A DNA stretch of 32,629 nt from Gracilimonas sp. Its GTDB lineage: Bacteria > Bacteroidota > Rhodothermia > Balneolales > Balneolaceae. A model generated the notes under the pieces. It was not told the origin of the DNA. It made no database searches and saw only the letters and a program-made list of their open reading frames with translations. This document shows positions 8,209 through 17,340 of the stretch, in pieces (the first letter of the stretch is position 1; each line of letters begins with the position of its first letter). The position numbers and the translations under genes are program-made. Where the stretch lies: NCBI GenBank assembly GCA_022450045.1, contig JAKURD010000030.1, positions 1 to 32,629 of the forward strand, read 5' to 3'.

Positions 8209-9078
8209 ATGGCAGAACAAAGAATTGACGTTAAAAAGACATACAAAATGTATATCGGGGGAGATTTCCCCCGGAGTGAATCCGGCCGCACCTATAAAGC
8301 ATTTGACAGTGATGGAAATCTGTTAGCTAACGCTTGTCAGGGCTCCAGAAAGGATTTCCGGGATGCCGTTAAAATAGCGCGTGGGGCTTTCGGTGGATGG
8401 AGCAGCAGAAGTGCCTACAACCGGGGACAGATCCTATACCGCATTGCTGAGATGATGGAAGACCGGCGCGATCAGTTTATGCGGGAATTAGGGCCTATCG
8501 GTTTTAAAGCCGCAGAAGCCGAAGCTGATATCAATGCAGCCATCGACCGTTTGATTTATTATGCCGGGTGGACCGACAAATACCAGCAGGTATTTGGAAG
8601 TATTAATCCCGTGGCAAGTTCACACTTCAACTTTAGTATGCTGGAGCCCACCGGTGTAGTTGCAGCATTTGCCCCGGAAAAAAGCCCCTTACTTGGATTG
8701 GTATCCGTGATCGCACCTATAATAGCGGGAGGAAATACCTGTGTGATTTTAGCTTCTGAGGAATTCCCGCTTCCGTCCATCAGTTTTGCAGAAGTTTTAA
8801 ACTCCTCGGATGTTCCGGAAGGTGTTGTTAATATCCTAACCGGATCTCGTGAAGAATTAGCGGAACATTTTAGTACCCACATGGATGTAAATGCCATGTG
8901 TTATACAGATGATCTTCCCAAAGGCATGAAGAAGATGATCGATGAAAATGCTTCACTTAACGTAAAAAGAATTATTAAACGACCGGTTAAGGACTGGTAT
9001 AGTGAAGAGGCTCAAACACCCTATTTTGTAACAGATTTTCAGGAAACTAAAACTACCTGGCACCCCGTTGGATACTAA
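8209..9078 (+). CDS. Truncated aldehyde dehydrogenase homologue lacking the catalytic residues (pseudoenzyme)
   Basis: A 289-residue ALDH-superfamily protein that ends about 200 residues short of a full enzyme. The N-terminal half aligns with its neighbour: KMYIGGDFPRSESGRTY, an RGQILYRIAEMMEDR stretch and GVVAAFAPEKSPLLGLVSVIAP, the counterpart of the IIPWNFP region. It then passes VPEGVVNILTGS and diverges into a short tail ending YFVTDF and HPVGY. The general-base motif (ELGGK) and the catalytic-cysteine motif are both absent. The frame is clean, and the stop abuts the next ATG, so this looks like a designed short form, not decay. The ATG at 8209 is preferred over an upstream TTG. It may pair with the full enzyme next door as a structural subunit, as the second ALDH-like domain does in ALDH16-type proteins; that role is inference. 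Confidence 0.8.
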   Translation: MAEQRIDVKKTYKMYIGGDFPRSESGRTYKAFDSDGNLLANACQGSRKDFRDAVKIARGAFGGWSSRSAYNRGQILYRIAEMMEDRRDQFMRELGPIGFKAAEAEADINAAIDRLIYYAGWTDKYQQVFGSINPVASSHFNFSMLEPTGVVAAFAPEKSPLLGLVSVIAPIIAGGNTCVILASEEFPLPSISFAEVLNSSDVPEGVVNILTGSREELAEHFSTHMDVNAMCYTDDLPKGMKKMIDENASLNVKRIIKRPVKDWYSEEAQTPYFVTDFQETKTTWHPVGY

Positions 9079-9621
9079 ATGAATATAATGAAATACCTTC
9101 CCATATTTTTATTACTGATGATAGTTGCGGCCTGTTCAACAACAGAGCAAACCGTTGAAGAAGCTATGGATGATATCAGAGAAAACTACAATGAAGAAGT
9201 AACGACTTCAGGTATAGATCTGCAAACTTACAGAACCAGGCTTTCTGATTCATATGCCTACAGAGAGAATGAAATTCCTGAAGCTTTTAATCGGGTGAAA
9301 GTTCGGCAGGAAGTAGGAAAAGATCTTTATGAGGGGTATCGAATTCAAATTTACTCAGGACAAGATGTAACCGGTGCTGACACCACTGCTGCAGACTTCA
9401 GAGCATGGGCTGACACAACGATTGCAAATTATCAACCTGAAACTTATGTCTTTTTCAGGGCTCCCTATTATCGGGTACATGTTGGTGACTTTCACGAGCG
9501 TGAAAAAGCTATTCAGTTCTCAAACATAGTTAAGCGTTTTTTCAGAGATGCCTGGGTTGTCTATGACCGGGTAGTGCCACAAAACGTCCCGTCTGATACT
9601 ACTCAAATTGAGATGAAGTAA
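9079..9621 (+). CDS. SPOR-domain lipoprotein
   Basis: A 180-residue lipoprotein. The signal peptide ends in the lipobox VAAC with Cys19 as the lipidated residue. A flexible linker follows to about residue 85, then a SPOR domain with strands YRIQIYSG (87-94), YYRVHVGDF (130-138) and AWVVYDRV (158-165). SPOR domains bind peptidoglycan stripped of stem peptides, typically at division sites, so the protein probably sits in the periplasm on a membrane and touches the cell wall. Its ATG directly follows the stop of the short aldehyde dehydrogenase homologue with no spacer. It is thus probably co-transcribed and translationally coupled, although no functional link to sugar breakdown is obvious. A weak A/T-rich hairpin follows it. 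Confidence 0.88.
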   Translation: MNIMKYLPIFLLLMIVAACSTTEQTVEEAMDDIRENYNEEVTTSGIDLQTYRTRLSDSYAYRENEIPEAFNRVKVRQEVGKDLYEGYRIQIYSGQDVTGADTTAADFRAWADTTIANYQPETYVFFRAPYYRVHVGDFHEREKAIQFSNIVKRFFRDAWVVYDRVVPQNVPSDTTQIEMK

Positions 9622-9660
9622 GAAAACTATTCCGATTGATCCTGCTTCTCAAACAGTCTG

Positions 9661-9685
9661 AATAAAACAAAACTTTTTGTTTATT
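9661..9685 (+). terminator. Possible weak A/T-rich terminator after the SPOR gene
   Basis: AATAAAACAAAA (9661-9672) pairs, with one bulged A, with TTTTGTTTATT (9675-9685). The stem is entirely A/T-rich apart from one G-C pair. It lies 40 bp after the SPOR lipoprotein stop and could end the deoC run, but such sequences are common in A/T-rich gaps. Confidence 0.3.
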
Positions 9686-9728
9686 ATTACGAAGAAGCAT
9701 AAAACATAAATTTAGATCAAGCACTTCA

Positions 9729-10871
9729 TTGGGTTTAAAAAACGAAGCACAATCCGGTTACAATACTAAAAGATTCTATCAAGAATATGTTTCCGGCATG
9801 AGCCGTGAACGCTTTTCCAAAGAACTTTCAGCAGATACAGAACGGCTTAAATTAGTTTATAAGGAAGCGGTAGAAGATATTGAAAGGCAGCAGGGGCAGC
9901 AACTTCCCGGACATGTTAAGTTTCTACGACTTTTTTCTGACCTCACTCAACGATTAAATCCTACCAGACGATTAATTTTTGGGATAGGTTCAGTTAGTTT
10001 TGTGGCTTACTATTTGCTCAACTTCTTTGGAATACTTGAATATTTTCTGATTGGAGATCTCCTTCTACCCTTTGGTTTTTTATCCATGTTTATGCTTTTG
10101 CTGATCGAATTGCTGGAGAAGTCTGATGTTCAAAAAGAGATCGACCTTGCCCGTGAAATTCAGTTGAGCCTGCTCCCGGGTACTTCCCTCAATAAAGAAA
10201 ACCTTGAGGTCTATTCTTTTGCCCATACCGCCAAAGAAGTAGGCGGAGATTATCTTGATGTGATCGAAACTGATAAAGGAACGTATGTTGTGATAGCTGA
10301 TGTATCCGGTAAAGGGCTTAGTGCAGCTTTATACATGGTTCGTCTTCAGGCATTGGTAAGTATGATCATTGAAAAGGAAGAACCGAATCCGAAGGAGCTC
10401 TTCCTTCAGCTGAATAACTACATTAAAAGCAACAGTAAGGACAAAACCTTTGTAACCGGTTGTGTTGCTTTCTTTCCAAATGACGAAGAACACTTTGAGT
10501 ACATCCGTGCCGGACACAATATTCCCATTTATTACAATAAGGATAGGGATACCACATTCAAGCTCAAATCCAATGGTTTTGCTTTGGGTATGACCTCCAC
10601 CAAGTTGCTTGATAAAAATATGGAAGTGAAGAAATTTCACTTCAAACCTGGCGACTCCGTCTTATTTTACACCGATGGCTTGAACGAAGCTCGTAATAAC
10701 CGTGGAGAAGAATATGGCGAAGAACGTATAGAATCACTTATGGAAATTTACGGTTCCCTTCACGCAAAAACGATCATTGGCAAACTACAGTCTTCTCTGG
10801 AAGCTTTTATCGGATCGGTGGACCCGCTGGACGATGTTACATTTACATGTATACACCGCCCTTCTAAATAG
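9729..10871 (+). CDS. Membrane-bound PP2C-family (SpoIIE-type) serine/threonine phosphatase
   Basis: A phosphatase expected to dephosphorylate serine or threonine on a partner such as an anti-sigma antagonist. Residues 1-75 are soluble; two hydrophobic segments follow at about 83-104 and 108-128; the SpoIIE catalytic domain fills the rest. Metal-binding aspartates stand at 174 and 177 (GGDYLD), 191 (DVSGKG) and 316 (FYTDG). A coiled linker reading KEIDLAREIQLSLLPG, typical of the RsbU/SpoIIE group, joins membrane and catalytic parts. I start at TTG 9729 because residues before the first in-frame ATG (9798) look like conserved protein (RFYQEYVSGMSRERF); the ATG is the alternative. No STAS or kinase partner is adjacent. 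The stop lies 15 bp from that of the converging transketolase gene. Confidence 0.88.
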   Translation: MGLKNEAQSGYNTKRFYQEYVSGMSRERFSKELSADTERLKLVYKEAVEDIERQQGQQLPGHVKFLRLFSDLTQRLNPTRRLIFGIGSVSFVAYYLLNFFGILEYFLIGDLLLPFGFLSMFMLLLIELLEKSDVQKEIDLAREIQLSLLPGTSLNKENLEVYSFAHTAKEVGGDYLDVIETDKGTYVVIADVSGKGLSAALYMVRLQALVSMIIEKEEPNPKELFLQLNNYIKSNSKDKTFVTGCVAFFPNDEEHFEYIRAGHNIPIYYNKDRDTTFKLKSNGFALGMTSTKLLDKNMEVKKFHFKPGDSVLFYTDGLNEARNNRGEEYGEERIESLMEIYGSLHAKTIIGKLQSSLEAFIGSVDPLDDVTFTCIHRPSK

Positions 10872-10886
10872 CGGAATAAATTCAGT

Positions 10887-12884
10887 TCACTTACTCAGGG
10901 CAGCTTTTACGACGGCCTCCGTTGTAATGCCAAAATGATCGTACAGTTCTTTATAAGGAGCAGACTCTCCGAAAGTGTTCAACCCGATCGCAGTTCCATT
11001 TGCCCCCACATAACGCTCCCAGCCAAAGGTGGCAGCGGCTTCAATGGAAACCCGATTTGTTACAGCTTTCGGCAGTACATTCTCTTTGTAAGCGGCGTCT
11101 TGCTTCTCAAACAACTCCCAACTTGGCATACTTACCACGCGCGCATCTACGCCTTGGTCAGCGAGCTTCTTCTTTGCTTCGACAGCGTATTGAAGCTCAG
11201 AACCGGTTCCGATCAATATTGCATCGGGGATCTCTTTGTCGGAGTCTGAAAAAACATATCCGCCTTTCCGAACCCAGCTAGCAGGATTTGCTTCGGTCCT
11301 GCTTTGAGTAGGTAAGTTCTGACGTGTGAGAACCAACAAAGTTGGGCCGGTAGTATTTTCAAGGGCACATTTCCAGGCATACGATGTTTCATTGGCATCA
11401 CCGGGCCGGAGAATGGTTATGTTTGGCATTGCTCTTAAACTTGCAAGATGTTCTACGGGCTGATGGGTAGGTCCGTCTTCCCCCAAACCAATACTGTCGT
11501 GTGTAAGAACAAAAATGGAAGGCACTTTCATAAGAGCAGCCAGGCGAATAGCGGGCCGCATATAATCGGTAAAAACAAAGAAAGTTGCTCCGTACGGAAT
11601 CATTCCGCCATGCAGTGCCAAACCGTTCACGGCTGCACCCATTCCATGTTCACGAACACCAAAGTGGACGGTTCTTCCGGTCGGTGAATCAATTATATAA
11701 GAGCCATAGCCTTCAATATCAGTTTTGGTACTTCCTCCCAGATCTGCAGAACCTCCAAATAAATTGGGTACTACATCCTTAATGGCGTTGATCACTTTTC
11801 CTGATGCTGCACGGCTCGCCATACCTTTCTCGTCCGCATCAAATACGGGTAGGTTCTTTTCCATCTCAGAAGATAATTCGCGGTTTCTCCACTTATTGAA
11901 CAAACTTGCTTCTTTACTGAATGAACTTTCATACTTTGTTAATCTGTCATTCCACTCTTTCTCTTCCTTTTCTCCATTCGACACAGCTTCTCTAAACTTA
12001 TTTAGGGCCTCTTCCGGAATATAAAATTTCTTTTCGGGGTCCCAGCCATACGCTTCTTTCGTCAGTTGTACCTCATCTTCTCCTAATGGAGAGCCGTGAG
12101 ATGATTCACTGTCTTGCTTGTTTGGACTCCCAAACCCAATATGTGTTTTGCAAATAACAATGGAAGGTTTATCTGTGACAGATTGCGCTTCTTCAATTGC
12201 GGCTGTGATCTGATCATGGTCGTGCCCGTCAATTTCAACTACATGCCAGTTATAGGATTCAAATCTTTTGACAGGATCTTCGGTGAAAGCCAAATCGGTA
12301 GAACCTTCAATGGAGATCCGGTTTGAATCATATAAATAGATCAATTTGCCTAAACCCATATGCCCTGCCATAGATGCTGATTCATGGGAAATTCCTTCCA
12401 TGAGGTCACCATCACTTATAATCGCATACGTGAAATGATCTACAATAGTATGCCCTTCTTTATTGAATTTGGCGGATAAAAAATGCTCTGCAATAGCCAT
12501 TCCAACCCCGGTTCCAAATCCTTGTCCTAACGGACCGGTTGTAGTTTCTACACCCGGAGTTATGCCATATTCGGGATGCCCTGGGGTCTTGCTTCCCATC
12601 TGGCGAAAATTTTTGATCTCATCAAGACTCAGATCATAGCCAGTTAAATGCAGCAGGCTGTAGATCAGCATAGATCCATGCCCGGCAGAAAGGATAAATC
12701 GATCTCTGTCAAACCAATCAGGGTTTTTTGGGTTATGTTTCAAAAACTTAGTCCAAAGTACATAAGCTACATCAGCCATTCCCATCGGCATTCCCGGATG
12801 GCCTGAATTTGCTTTTTGAACGGCATCGATGGACAAAGTTCTTATCGTGTTTATACAAAGATTATCAAGATTGGAAGCAGGCAT
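10887..12884 (-). CDS. tkt: Transketolase
   Basis: A thiamine-diphosphate enzyme of the non-oxidative pentose phosphate pathway that moves two-carbon units between sugar phosphates. The 665-residue protein shows the active-site sequence SGHPG (His29), GHGS (68-71), the cofactor and metal-binding stretch SDGDLMEG (157-164) with Asn188 in LYDSN, and the pyrimidine-domain motif [12 protein letters not shown]. Length and domain order (TPP-binding, pyrimidine, C-terminal) are complete. The open frame extends upstream to 12998, but those 38 residues are hydrophobic nonsense. They are encoded by the terminator region of the next gene, so I start at the ATG at 12884 (MPASNLDNL). Products of deoC can feed the same triose pool. 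It converges with the phosphatase gene. Confidence 0.96.
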   Translation of the reverse strand: MPASNLDNLCINTIRTLSIDAVQKANSGHPGMPMGMADVAYVLWTKFLKHNPKNPDWFDRDRFILSAGHGSMLIYSLLHLTGYDLSLDEIKNFRQMGSKTPGHPEYGITPGVETTTGPLGQGFGTGVGMAIAEHFLSAKFNKEGHTIVDHFTYAIISDGDLMEGISHESASMAGHMGLGKLIYLYDSNRISIEGSTDLAFTEDPVKRFESYNWHVVEIDGHDHDQITAAIEEAQSVTDKPSIVICKTHIGFGSPNKQDSESSHGSPLGEDEVQLTKEAYGWDPEKKFYIPEEALNKFREAVSNGEKEEKEWNDRLTKYESSFSKEASLFNKWRNRELSSEMEKNLPVFDADEKGMASRAASGKVINAIKDVVPNLFGGSADLGGSTKTDIEGYGSYIIDSPTGRTVHFGVREHGMGAAVNGLALHGGMIPYGATFFVFTDYMRPAIRLAALMKVPSIFVLTHDSIGLGEDGPTHQPVEHLASLRAMPNITILRPGDANETSYAWKCALENTTGPTLLVLTRQNLPTQSRTEANPASWVRKGGYVFSDSDKEIPDAILIGTGSELQYAVEAKKKLADQGVDARVVSMPSWELFEKQDAAYKENVLPKAVTNRVSIEAAATFGWERYVGANGTAIGLNTFGESAPYKELYDHFGITTEAVVKAALSK

Positions 12885-12980
12885 GAAGAAGATTGAATTA
12901 AAAATTATGATTGAAGACCGAAGGATAGCGAAGATACCAAAAGCCGGTTTTGGATAAAAAAGATTAAAAAATAATTTCAT

Positions 12981-13011
12981 AAAAAAAGCCACGCTCAAAA
13001 GAACGTGGCTT
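12981..13011 (-). terminator. Rho-independent terminator of the TPR gene
   Basis: On the minus strand AAGCCACG (13011-13004) pairs with CGTGGCTT (12993-12986) across a 10-nt loop. A run of T follows (A residues at 12981-12987 on the plus strand). It lies about 23 nt after the TPR gene stop and separates that gene from transketolase. Confidence 0.88.
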
Positions 13012-13033
13012 CATATTCACTAAAAGCAAAATT

Positions 13034-14068
13034 TTAATTTGCTGTTGAATCACATTTCAGCTCAAACTCCATTTTATGCTCTGCAGGAGACCGGAAAGAT
13101 CCATAAAGCGCGTTTGAGAAAGCGTCACAAGCTTCAGATTTATTATTCAGGGTCTGATGGGCATATCCAAGCTCATAATAAATTTTGGCTCTGTCGGTTC
13201 TGCCACCGTTCTCATATTCAAGGCCTTTAGTAGCGGCATCAACAGCTTCCTGTGCATTACCTGCTTTATTATGGGCTTCAGCAATTCGGTAATAAACATT
13301 TGAAGATTGTCCATCATAGTCTAATGCTTTATTCAGAGTCTCAAGAGCATAATCCAGGTTATTATCTTCAGAAGCTCGAGTTCCAACAGCTAAAAGTTCA
13401 TCATGAGCTGCTTCACGAGCTCTTTCTGCTATATCAGGTTTATTCGTTGCTTCAGCAACTTGGATTGCCCGATCATACCATTCGATCATTTCATCTACAC
13501 CCTGATCAATGATACCATCTCCATCAGTATCATTCACTTTCTTAAAGATTTTGGCTTTTTGATAGTATGCAGCTGCATAATTTGAATTTAAGTTGAGCGC
13601 TTCATCAACCGCTGCTTCTGCTGCATCAAAATCTTCCTGACTGTAGTAAAGTACTGATTTACTATAATATAGCTGAGGAATTGCCCCTCTCGCGGTACTT
13701 ACATATCGGTCATCATTATATTCTTCACTAATCTCTACAACATCACGAAACGCAGATATTGCTCTGTTAAGTGATTCTATGTCTCGGTTTGACTGAAACT
13801 CTTGATAGGCTGCTCTTGCCATACCATAATACATTTTTGGTATTTGAGACTCTGCATTTCCTTTAATGTCTTCACCTTCAGGGCCTAATTGCTCTGCTAC
13901 AGAGATTACCTGGGTGAATGTGGAAATAGCAGCTTCATAATCATTTGACTGAGCTTGCTCCAAACCTTGATTATAAAGCTGCACAGCCTGAGTTCTATCC
14001 TGAGCCTGCACTTGAAATGCCATAAGAACTAATAAAGCGGCACATAAACTTGTTTTTAAAACCTTCAT
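13034..14068 (-). CDS. Secreted TPR-repeat protein with an embedded calcium-binding-type loop
   Basis: A 344-residue exported protein of unknown function. Residues 1-22 form a signal peptide ending VQAQ. The rest is tetratricopeptide-like helices, for example QAVQLYNQGLEQAQSNDYEAAISTF, YYSQEDFDAAEAAVDEALNLN and LDYALETLNKALDYD. TPR arrays bind protein partners, so a periplasmic scaffold is likely. Odd feature: residues 180-188 read D-T-D-G-D-G-I-I-D, the calcium-binding loop of EF-hand or thrombospondin-3 type, inserted between two helices. The gene stands alone, with a terminator behind it and a 130-bp A/T-rich leader in front. The ATG at 14068 gives the signal peptide and is well supported. 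Confidence 0.85.
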   Translation of the reverse strand: MKVLKTSLCAALLVLMAFQVQAQDRTQAVQLYNQGLEQAQSNDYEAAISTFTQVISVAEQLGPEGEDIKGNAESQIPKMYYGMARAAYQEFQSNRDIESLNRAISAFRDVVEISEEYNDDRYVSTARGAIPQLYYSKSVLYYSQEDFDAAEAAVDEALNLNSNYAAAYYQKAKIFKKVNDTDGDGIIDQGVDEMIEWYDRAIQVAEATNKPDIAERAREAAHDELLAVGTRASEDNNLDYALETLNKALDYDGQSSNVYYRIAEAHNKAGNAQEAVDAATKGLEYENGGRTDRAKIYYELGYAHQTLNNKSEACDAFSNALYGSFRSPAEHKMEFELKCDSTAN

Positions 14069-14198
14069 ATCTTTTTTTATTTTGATCGTTAGTTGCAGCG
14101 CCGAATTTAATAAAAAATGACACTGAAATTAAAATTATAACTGCCTTTTTAATGAAATAGTATCTATTAAACTTATGGAAGCGCTTTCATATTCCGAA

Positions 14199-14900
14199 TT
14201 AGAAGTGAAAGTTAGGCATCGGTTCCTTTTTACTGTAGAAATCGCAAATAATTTTCACAGCTTCATCGGTAGAGTCGGTAACATGAAACAGATCGCTGTC
14301 TTTGTCAGAGATTGTTTGCCACTCTTTCATTGTGTTATTCATCCAATCTATCAGACCTCCCCAATATTCGCTTCCGAATAAAATTATAGGAATTTGATCG
14401 ATCTTCCTGGTTTGGATAAGGGTCAAGCTTTCAAACAATTCATCCAAAGTTCCAAAACCTCCTGGAAAAACAACGAACCCTTGCGCGTATTTTACAAACA
14501 TAACTTTTCGCACAAAAAAATAGTTGAAATTTATGGAGAAATCAGGGTCTACATGCTGGTTGATCCCTTGCTCGAACGGCAAACTGATTCCCAGACCCAC
14601 AGACTTTCCATTGGCTTGCTCAGCTCCTTTGTTTCCGGCTTCCATGATTCCGGGCCCGCCGCCTGTGATCACTCCAAATCCTTTTTTTGTGATCTTTTCA
14701 GCTGTTTCAACCGCTAATTTATAATACTTATTATCAGATTTGGTACGTGCTGATCCAAAAATGGAAATACACGGGCCTATCTGAAATAGCTTGTCATAGC
14801 CTTCCACAAATTCACCCATTACTTTGAATACGCTCCATATATCACGATCAAAGCCACTGTGCTGATTGTTTTTTTGAAATTCTCTTTGCTCGTTGGTCAT
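14199..14900 (-). CDS. LOG-family protein (TIGR00730 Rossmann-fold nucleotide monophosphate phosphoribohydrolase)
   Basis: A 233-residue cytoplasmic protein of the Lonely-Guy family, whose characterised members split nucleoside 5'-monophosphates into base and ribose 5-phosphate. Both signature motifs are present: GGGPGIMEA (80-88) and PGGFGTLDE (146-154), which hold the substrate phosphate and the catalytic residues. An N-terminal part of about 40 residues precedes the Rossmann core (ISIFGSARTKSDN), as in the longer bacterial members. The cytokinin name used for plant homologues is not implied here. It lies 6 bp after the DUF5683 gene stop and probably ends the parA-parB-DUF5683 transcript. 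Confidence 0.9.
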   Translation of the reverse strand: MTNEQREFQKNNQHSGFDRDIWSVFKVMGEFVEGYDKLFQIGPCISIFGSARTKSDNKYYKLAVETAEKITKKGFGVITGGGPGIMEAGNKGAEQANGKSVGLGISLPFEQGINQHVDPDFSINFNYFFVRKVMFVKYAQGFVVFPGGFGTLDELFESLTLIQTRKIDQIPIILFGSEYWGGLIDWMNNTMKEWQTISDKDSDLFHVTDSTDEAVKIICDFYSKKEPMPNFHF

Positions 14901-14906
14901 AATTTT

Positions 14907-15575
14907 TTAAAAATTTATAGAAAGTAATATTGACGGAGTAGGCGAACTTTTACTGGCTGCGATCATCACCGGTTTCATCCGTATGTTCATAGACAGATCA
15001 TCGGATACATCAAAAGATCGTAAATGTGCAAATACATAGGCATCAATAGCATTCAGTGCATATGAAAGACCTATGAAAACAAAAACCAGGTCTCTTCTGT
15101 TTCTAAAATTGTTTCTTGTTTCTCTCAACGCCTCAAGGTTTGCATCCTGAGGAATATATCCAGGAGTAGGCCCAAACTTGTTATCATCAGGAGATTGGGG
15201 ATTCAGATTATAATATGCAGCACGGTAATCTCCATAACGGTTATTCAAATATATGCTGTAGTAGGTCAAGCCACCGATAACACCGTACACTATAGGTACC
15301 TTCCAAATCTGTTTGTTCGTCACCTGGCCCCATCCGGGTAGTATCAATGACCTGCGGAGTACTTTTTTAGGATCCGGAAACTCCGTTTGTAGTGACTCTG
15401 AGTTGTCAAAGGCGGGCTTGAGTTGATAATTCTCAGCAACAAAACTCTGTGATGAAAAAAAGTTTTGAGCAAAACCATTAGCAAAGATCAACACTCCAAA
15501 AAGAAGTGCGATGCTAATTGATCGAATCAAAAATTGCAAGTATGCGTTCAAGATCATCTTCAGAGTAGTATTCAA
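14907..15575 (-). CDS. DUF5683-domain membrane protein
   Basis: A protein of up to 222 residues with an N-terminal hydrophobic signal (SIALLFGVLIFANGFAQ). The DUF5683 domain carries SLILPGWGQVTNKQIW (LPGWGQ at 79-84) and two further membrane segments around GVIGGLTYYSIYL and FVFIGLSYALNAIDAYVFAHL. Function is unknown. It follows parB in the same order I associate with Bacteroidota genomes (parA, parB, DUF5683), which supports the call. With the ATG at 15575 it overlaps the end of parB by 62 bp; the ATG at 15557 shortens that to 44 bp. Either way the overlap is real, because the signal peptide begins inside it. Confidence 0.8.
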   Translation of the reverse strand: MNTTLKMILNAYLQFLIRSISIALLFGVLIFANGFAQNFFSSQSFVAENYQLKPAFDNSESLQTEFPDPKKVLRRSLILPGWGQVTNKQIWKVPIVYGVIGGLTYYSIYLNNRYGDYRAAYYNLNPQSPDDNKFGPTPGYIPQDANLEALRETRNNFRNRRDLVFVFIGLSYALNAIDAYVFAHLRSFDVSDDLSMNIRMKPVMIAASKSSPTPSILLSINF

Positions 15576-16446
15576 TCTTTATTTCTCCGCCTTCCTTTTT
15601 GGGATTGATATTTACTTTGGTACTGAATGTCCGTCGTAAACGCGCAGAAATTTCTTTATAAAACGGATCTAATTCCTCCTTATTAGACGAAGATGATTTT
15701 TTCTTATTAGATCTTGATGGCTGAGAAACATCCCGGACGGCCTCTTCAATCTGACGGACAGACATTCCTCTATCAATCACCTTGTTAAGTATCTTTTTTT
15801 GAACATCTTCATCTTCAATTGTTATCAGTGCCCTGGCGTGCCCCATTGAAATTTGGTTGGACTTTAACGCTGACTGAATAAAATCAGGGAGATTCAGCAA
15901 CCGGAGCATATTAGTAACGGTCGTTCTGTTTTTACCAACACGTTTGGCAACTTCAGCCTGAGTGTAATCAAACTCTTCCAGTAATCGCTTATACCCCAAT
16001 GCCACTTCCAGAGGATTTAATTCTTCCCTCTGAATATTCTCGATCAGGGCAAAGGCCATGCTTTGCTCATCATCTGCTTCACGTATAAAAGCGGGTATCT
16101 CCTTTAAACCGGCTAATTTAGCAGCTCTCAGCCTACGCTCTCCGCTTATTAACTCAAATCGTTTCTCCCCTATATACCGAACGGTGATAGGCTGTATCAA
16201 CCCATGCTCTTTTATGGAATCAGCGAGTTCATCCAATCGTTCTTCATCAAACTCTTTACGGGGCTGATGCGGATTTTTACGGATATGATCTACAGGAACA
16301 AAAAGAACGATATTTACCCGGTCTTCCGGCTTTAAAATACTCTTCTCAACACCTTCCTTATGGAGCTCTTTTCCTTCTTTACCTTCCTCCTGATATTCCG
16401 GGAAAAAAGCTCCTAAACCGCGGCCTAATACTTTTTTGGTAGCCAT
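15514..16446 (-). CDS. parB: Chromosome-partitioning protein ParB
   Basis: A CTP-dependent clamp that loads at parS sites and spreads along DNA to organise and segregate the chromosome origin. In order, the 310-residue protein has: a basic, acidic-rich N-terminal tail starting MATKKVLGRGLGAFFP (the ParA-interaction end), the ParB/Srx domain with NPHQPR (58-63) and the CTP-binding motif GERRLRA (102-108), a helix-turn-helix (about 161-187, YTQAEVAKRVGKNRTTVTNM), a Ser/Lys-rich linker, and a C-terminal dimerisation domain. It follows parA by 18 bp and overlaps the DUF5683 gene. I looked for the palindromic parS consensus in the window and did not see it. Confidence 0.96.
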   Translation of the reverse strand: MATKKVLGRGLGAFFPEYQEEGKEGKELHKEGVEKSILKPEDRVNIVLFVPVDHIRKNPHQPRKEFDEERLDELADSIKEHGLIQPITVRYIGEKRFELISGERRLRAAKLAGLKEIPAFIREADDEQSMAFALIENIQREELNPLEVALGYKRLLEEFDYTQAEVAKRVGKNRTTVTNMLRLLNLPDFIQSALKSNQISMGHARALITIEDEDVQKKILNKVIDRGMSVRQIEEAVRDVSQPSRSNKKKSSSSNKEELDPFYKEISARLRRTFSTKVNINPKKEGGEIKIEYYSEDDLERILAIFDSIN

Positions 16447-16464
16447 AATAACTATTTATCTGTC

Positions 16465-17262
16465 TTAATCTGTAAGAACCGGGCTGTTTTTGAATAACTT
16501 CTTATTTCTCTTAATGATCTCACGGGCAAGTGCAAGGTAATTTTTTGCCCCAACACTTGTAGAGTCGTATAACAGTGCCGGTTTACCAAAACTGGGGGCT
16601 TCTGCAAGACGGATATTACGGGCAATTACTGCCTTAAACACCCGGTCATCAAAATAGCGTTTTACTTCATCTGCAACTTGGTTAGATAGTCTTGTTCTCG
16701 TGTCATACATAGTCAGCAAAACGCCTTCAATATCCAGCTCAGGATTCAGGTGTTGCCGTACGATCTTAATGGTGTTCAAGAGCTGACCAAGGCCCTCCAA
16801 TGCAAAATACTCGCACTGAACCGGAATCACAATTGAATCGGATGCCGTTAAAGCATTGATAGTCAACAAGCCTAAGGAAGGCGGGCAATCAATGATAATG
16901 AAATCATATTTGTCACGTACACTTTCAATCGCTTTTTTCAAGATGCGTTCGCGTTCTTCACGATCTATCATCTCAATTTCGGCTCCAACCAAATTGATGT
17001 GAGCCGGTACAAGCTCTAAAAAATCCAACTCTGTTTGGCGGATGGTATCATCAATATCCGCACTTCCTATCATCATTTCATATACTGAGTTGGATACTGT
17101 TTTAGAATCAATCCCAAGTCCACTTGTAGTGTTACTTTGGGGATCTATGTCTATTACCAAGGTAGGATGTTCCACAGCTGCCAAACTAGCAGCTAAGTTA
17201 ATTGCCGTAGTTGTTTTTCCTACTCCACCTTTCTGATTGGCAATTGAAATGACTTTTCCCAT
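16465..17262 (-). CDS. parA: Chromosome-partitioning ATPase ParA/Soj
   Basis: A deviant-Walker ATPase that binds DNA non-specifically in its ATP form and moves or positions ParB-bound origins. The motif KGGVGKTT (11-18) opens the protein, Walker A' is complete, and IDCPPSLG marks the Walker B region. At 265 residues with no N-terminal helix-turn-helix it is the chromosomal (Soj-type) form. The ATG at 17262 lies nine residues before the P-loop, as expected. parB follows after 18 bp. Two sequences one base from the DnaA-box consensus lie 79-109 bp upstream. The sigma/anti-sigma pair upstream is on the same strand but separated by 140 bp. Confidence 0.97.
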   Translation of the reverse strand: MGKVISIANQKGGVGKTTTAINLAASLAAVEHPTLVIDIDPQSNTTSGLGIDSKTVSNSVYEMMIGSADIDDTIRQTELDFLELVPAHINLVGAEIEMIDREERERILKKAIESVRDKYDFIIIDCPPSLGLLTINALTASDSIVIPVQCEYFALEGLGQLLNTIKIVRQHLNPELDIEGVLLTMYDTRTRLSNQVADEVKRYFDDRVFKAVIARNIRLAEAPSFGKPALLYDSTSVGAKNYLALAREIIKRNKKLFKNSPVLTD

Positions 17263-17340
17263 TAAAAACCTGCTTTATGCTTGATATAGTTTTCTGATAA
17301 ATTTTAATATAAAGCGAGGTGCACTGCCATACAAAAATAC

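Noticed and set aside
5680..9078. Bacterial microcompartment locus for deoxyribose breakdown
   Set aside because: No shell-protein genes or encapsulation-peptide evidence; the aldehyde dehydrogenase is of the ordinary type.
10887..12998. Full open frame for transketolase starting at 12998
   Set aside because: The first 38 residues are coded by the upstream gene's terminator and A/T-rich gap, and the family begins at MPASNLDN; I use 12884.
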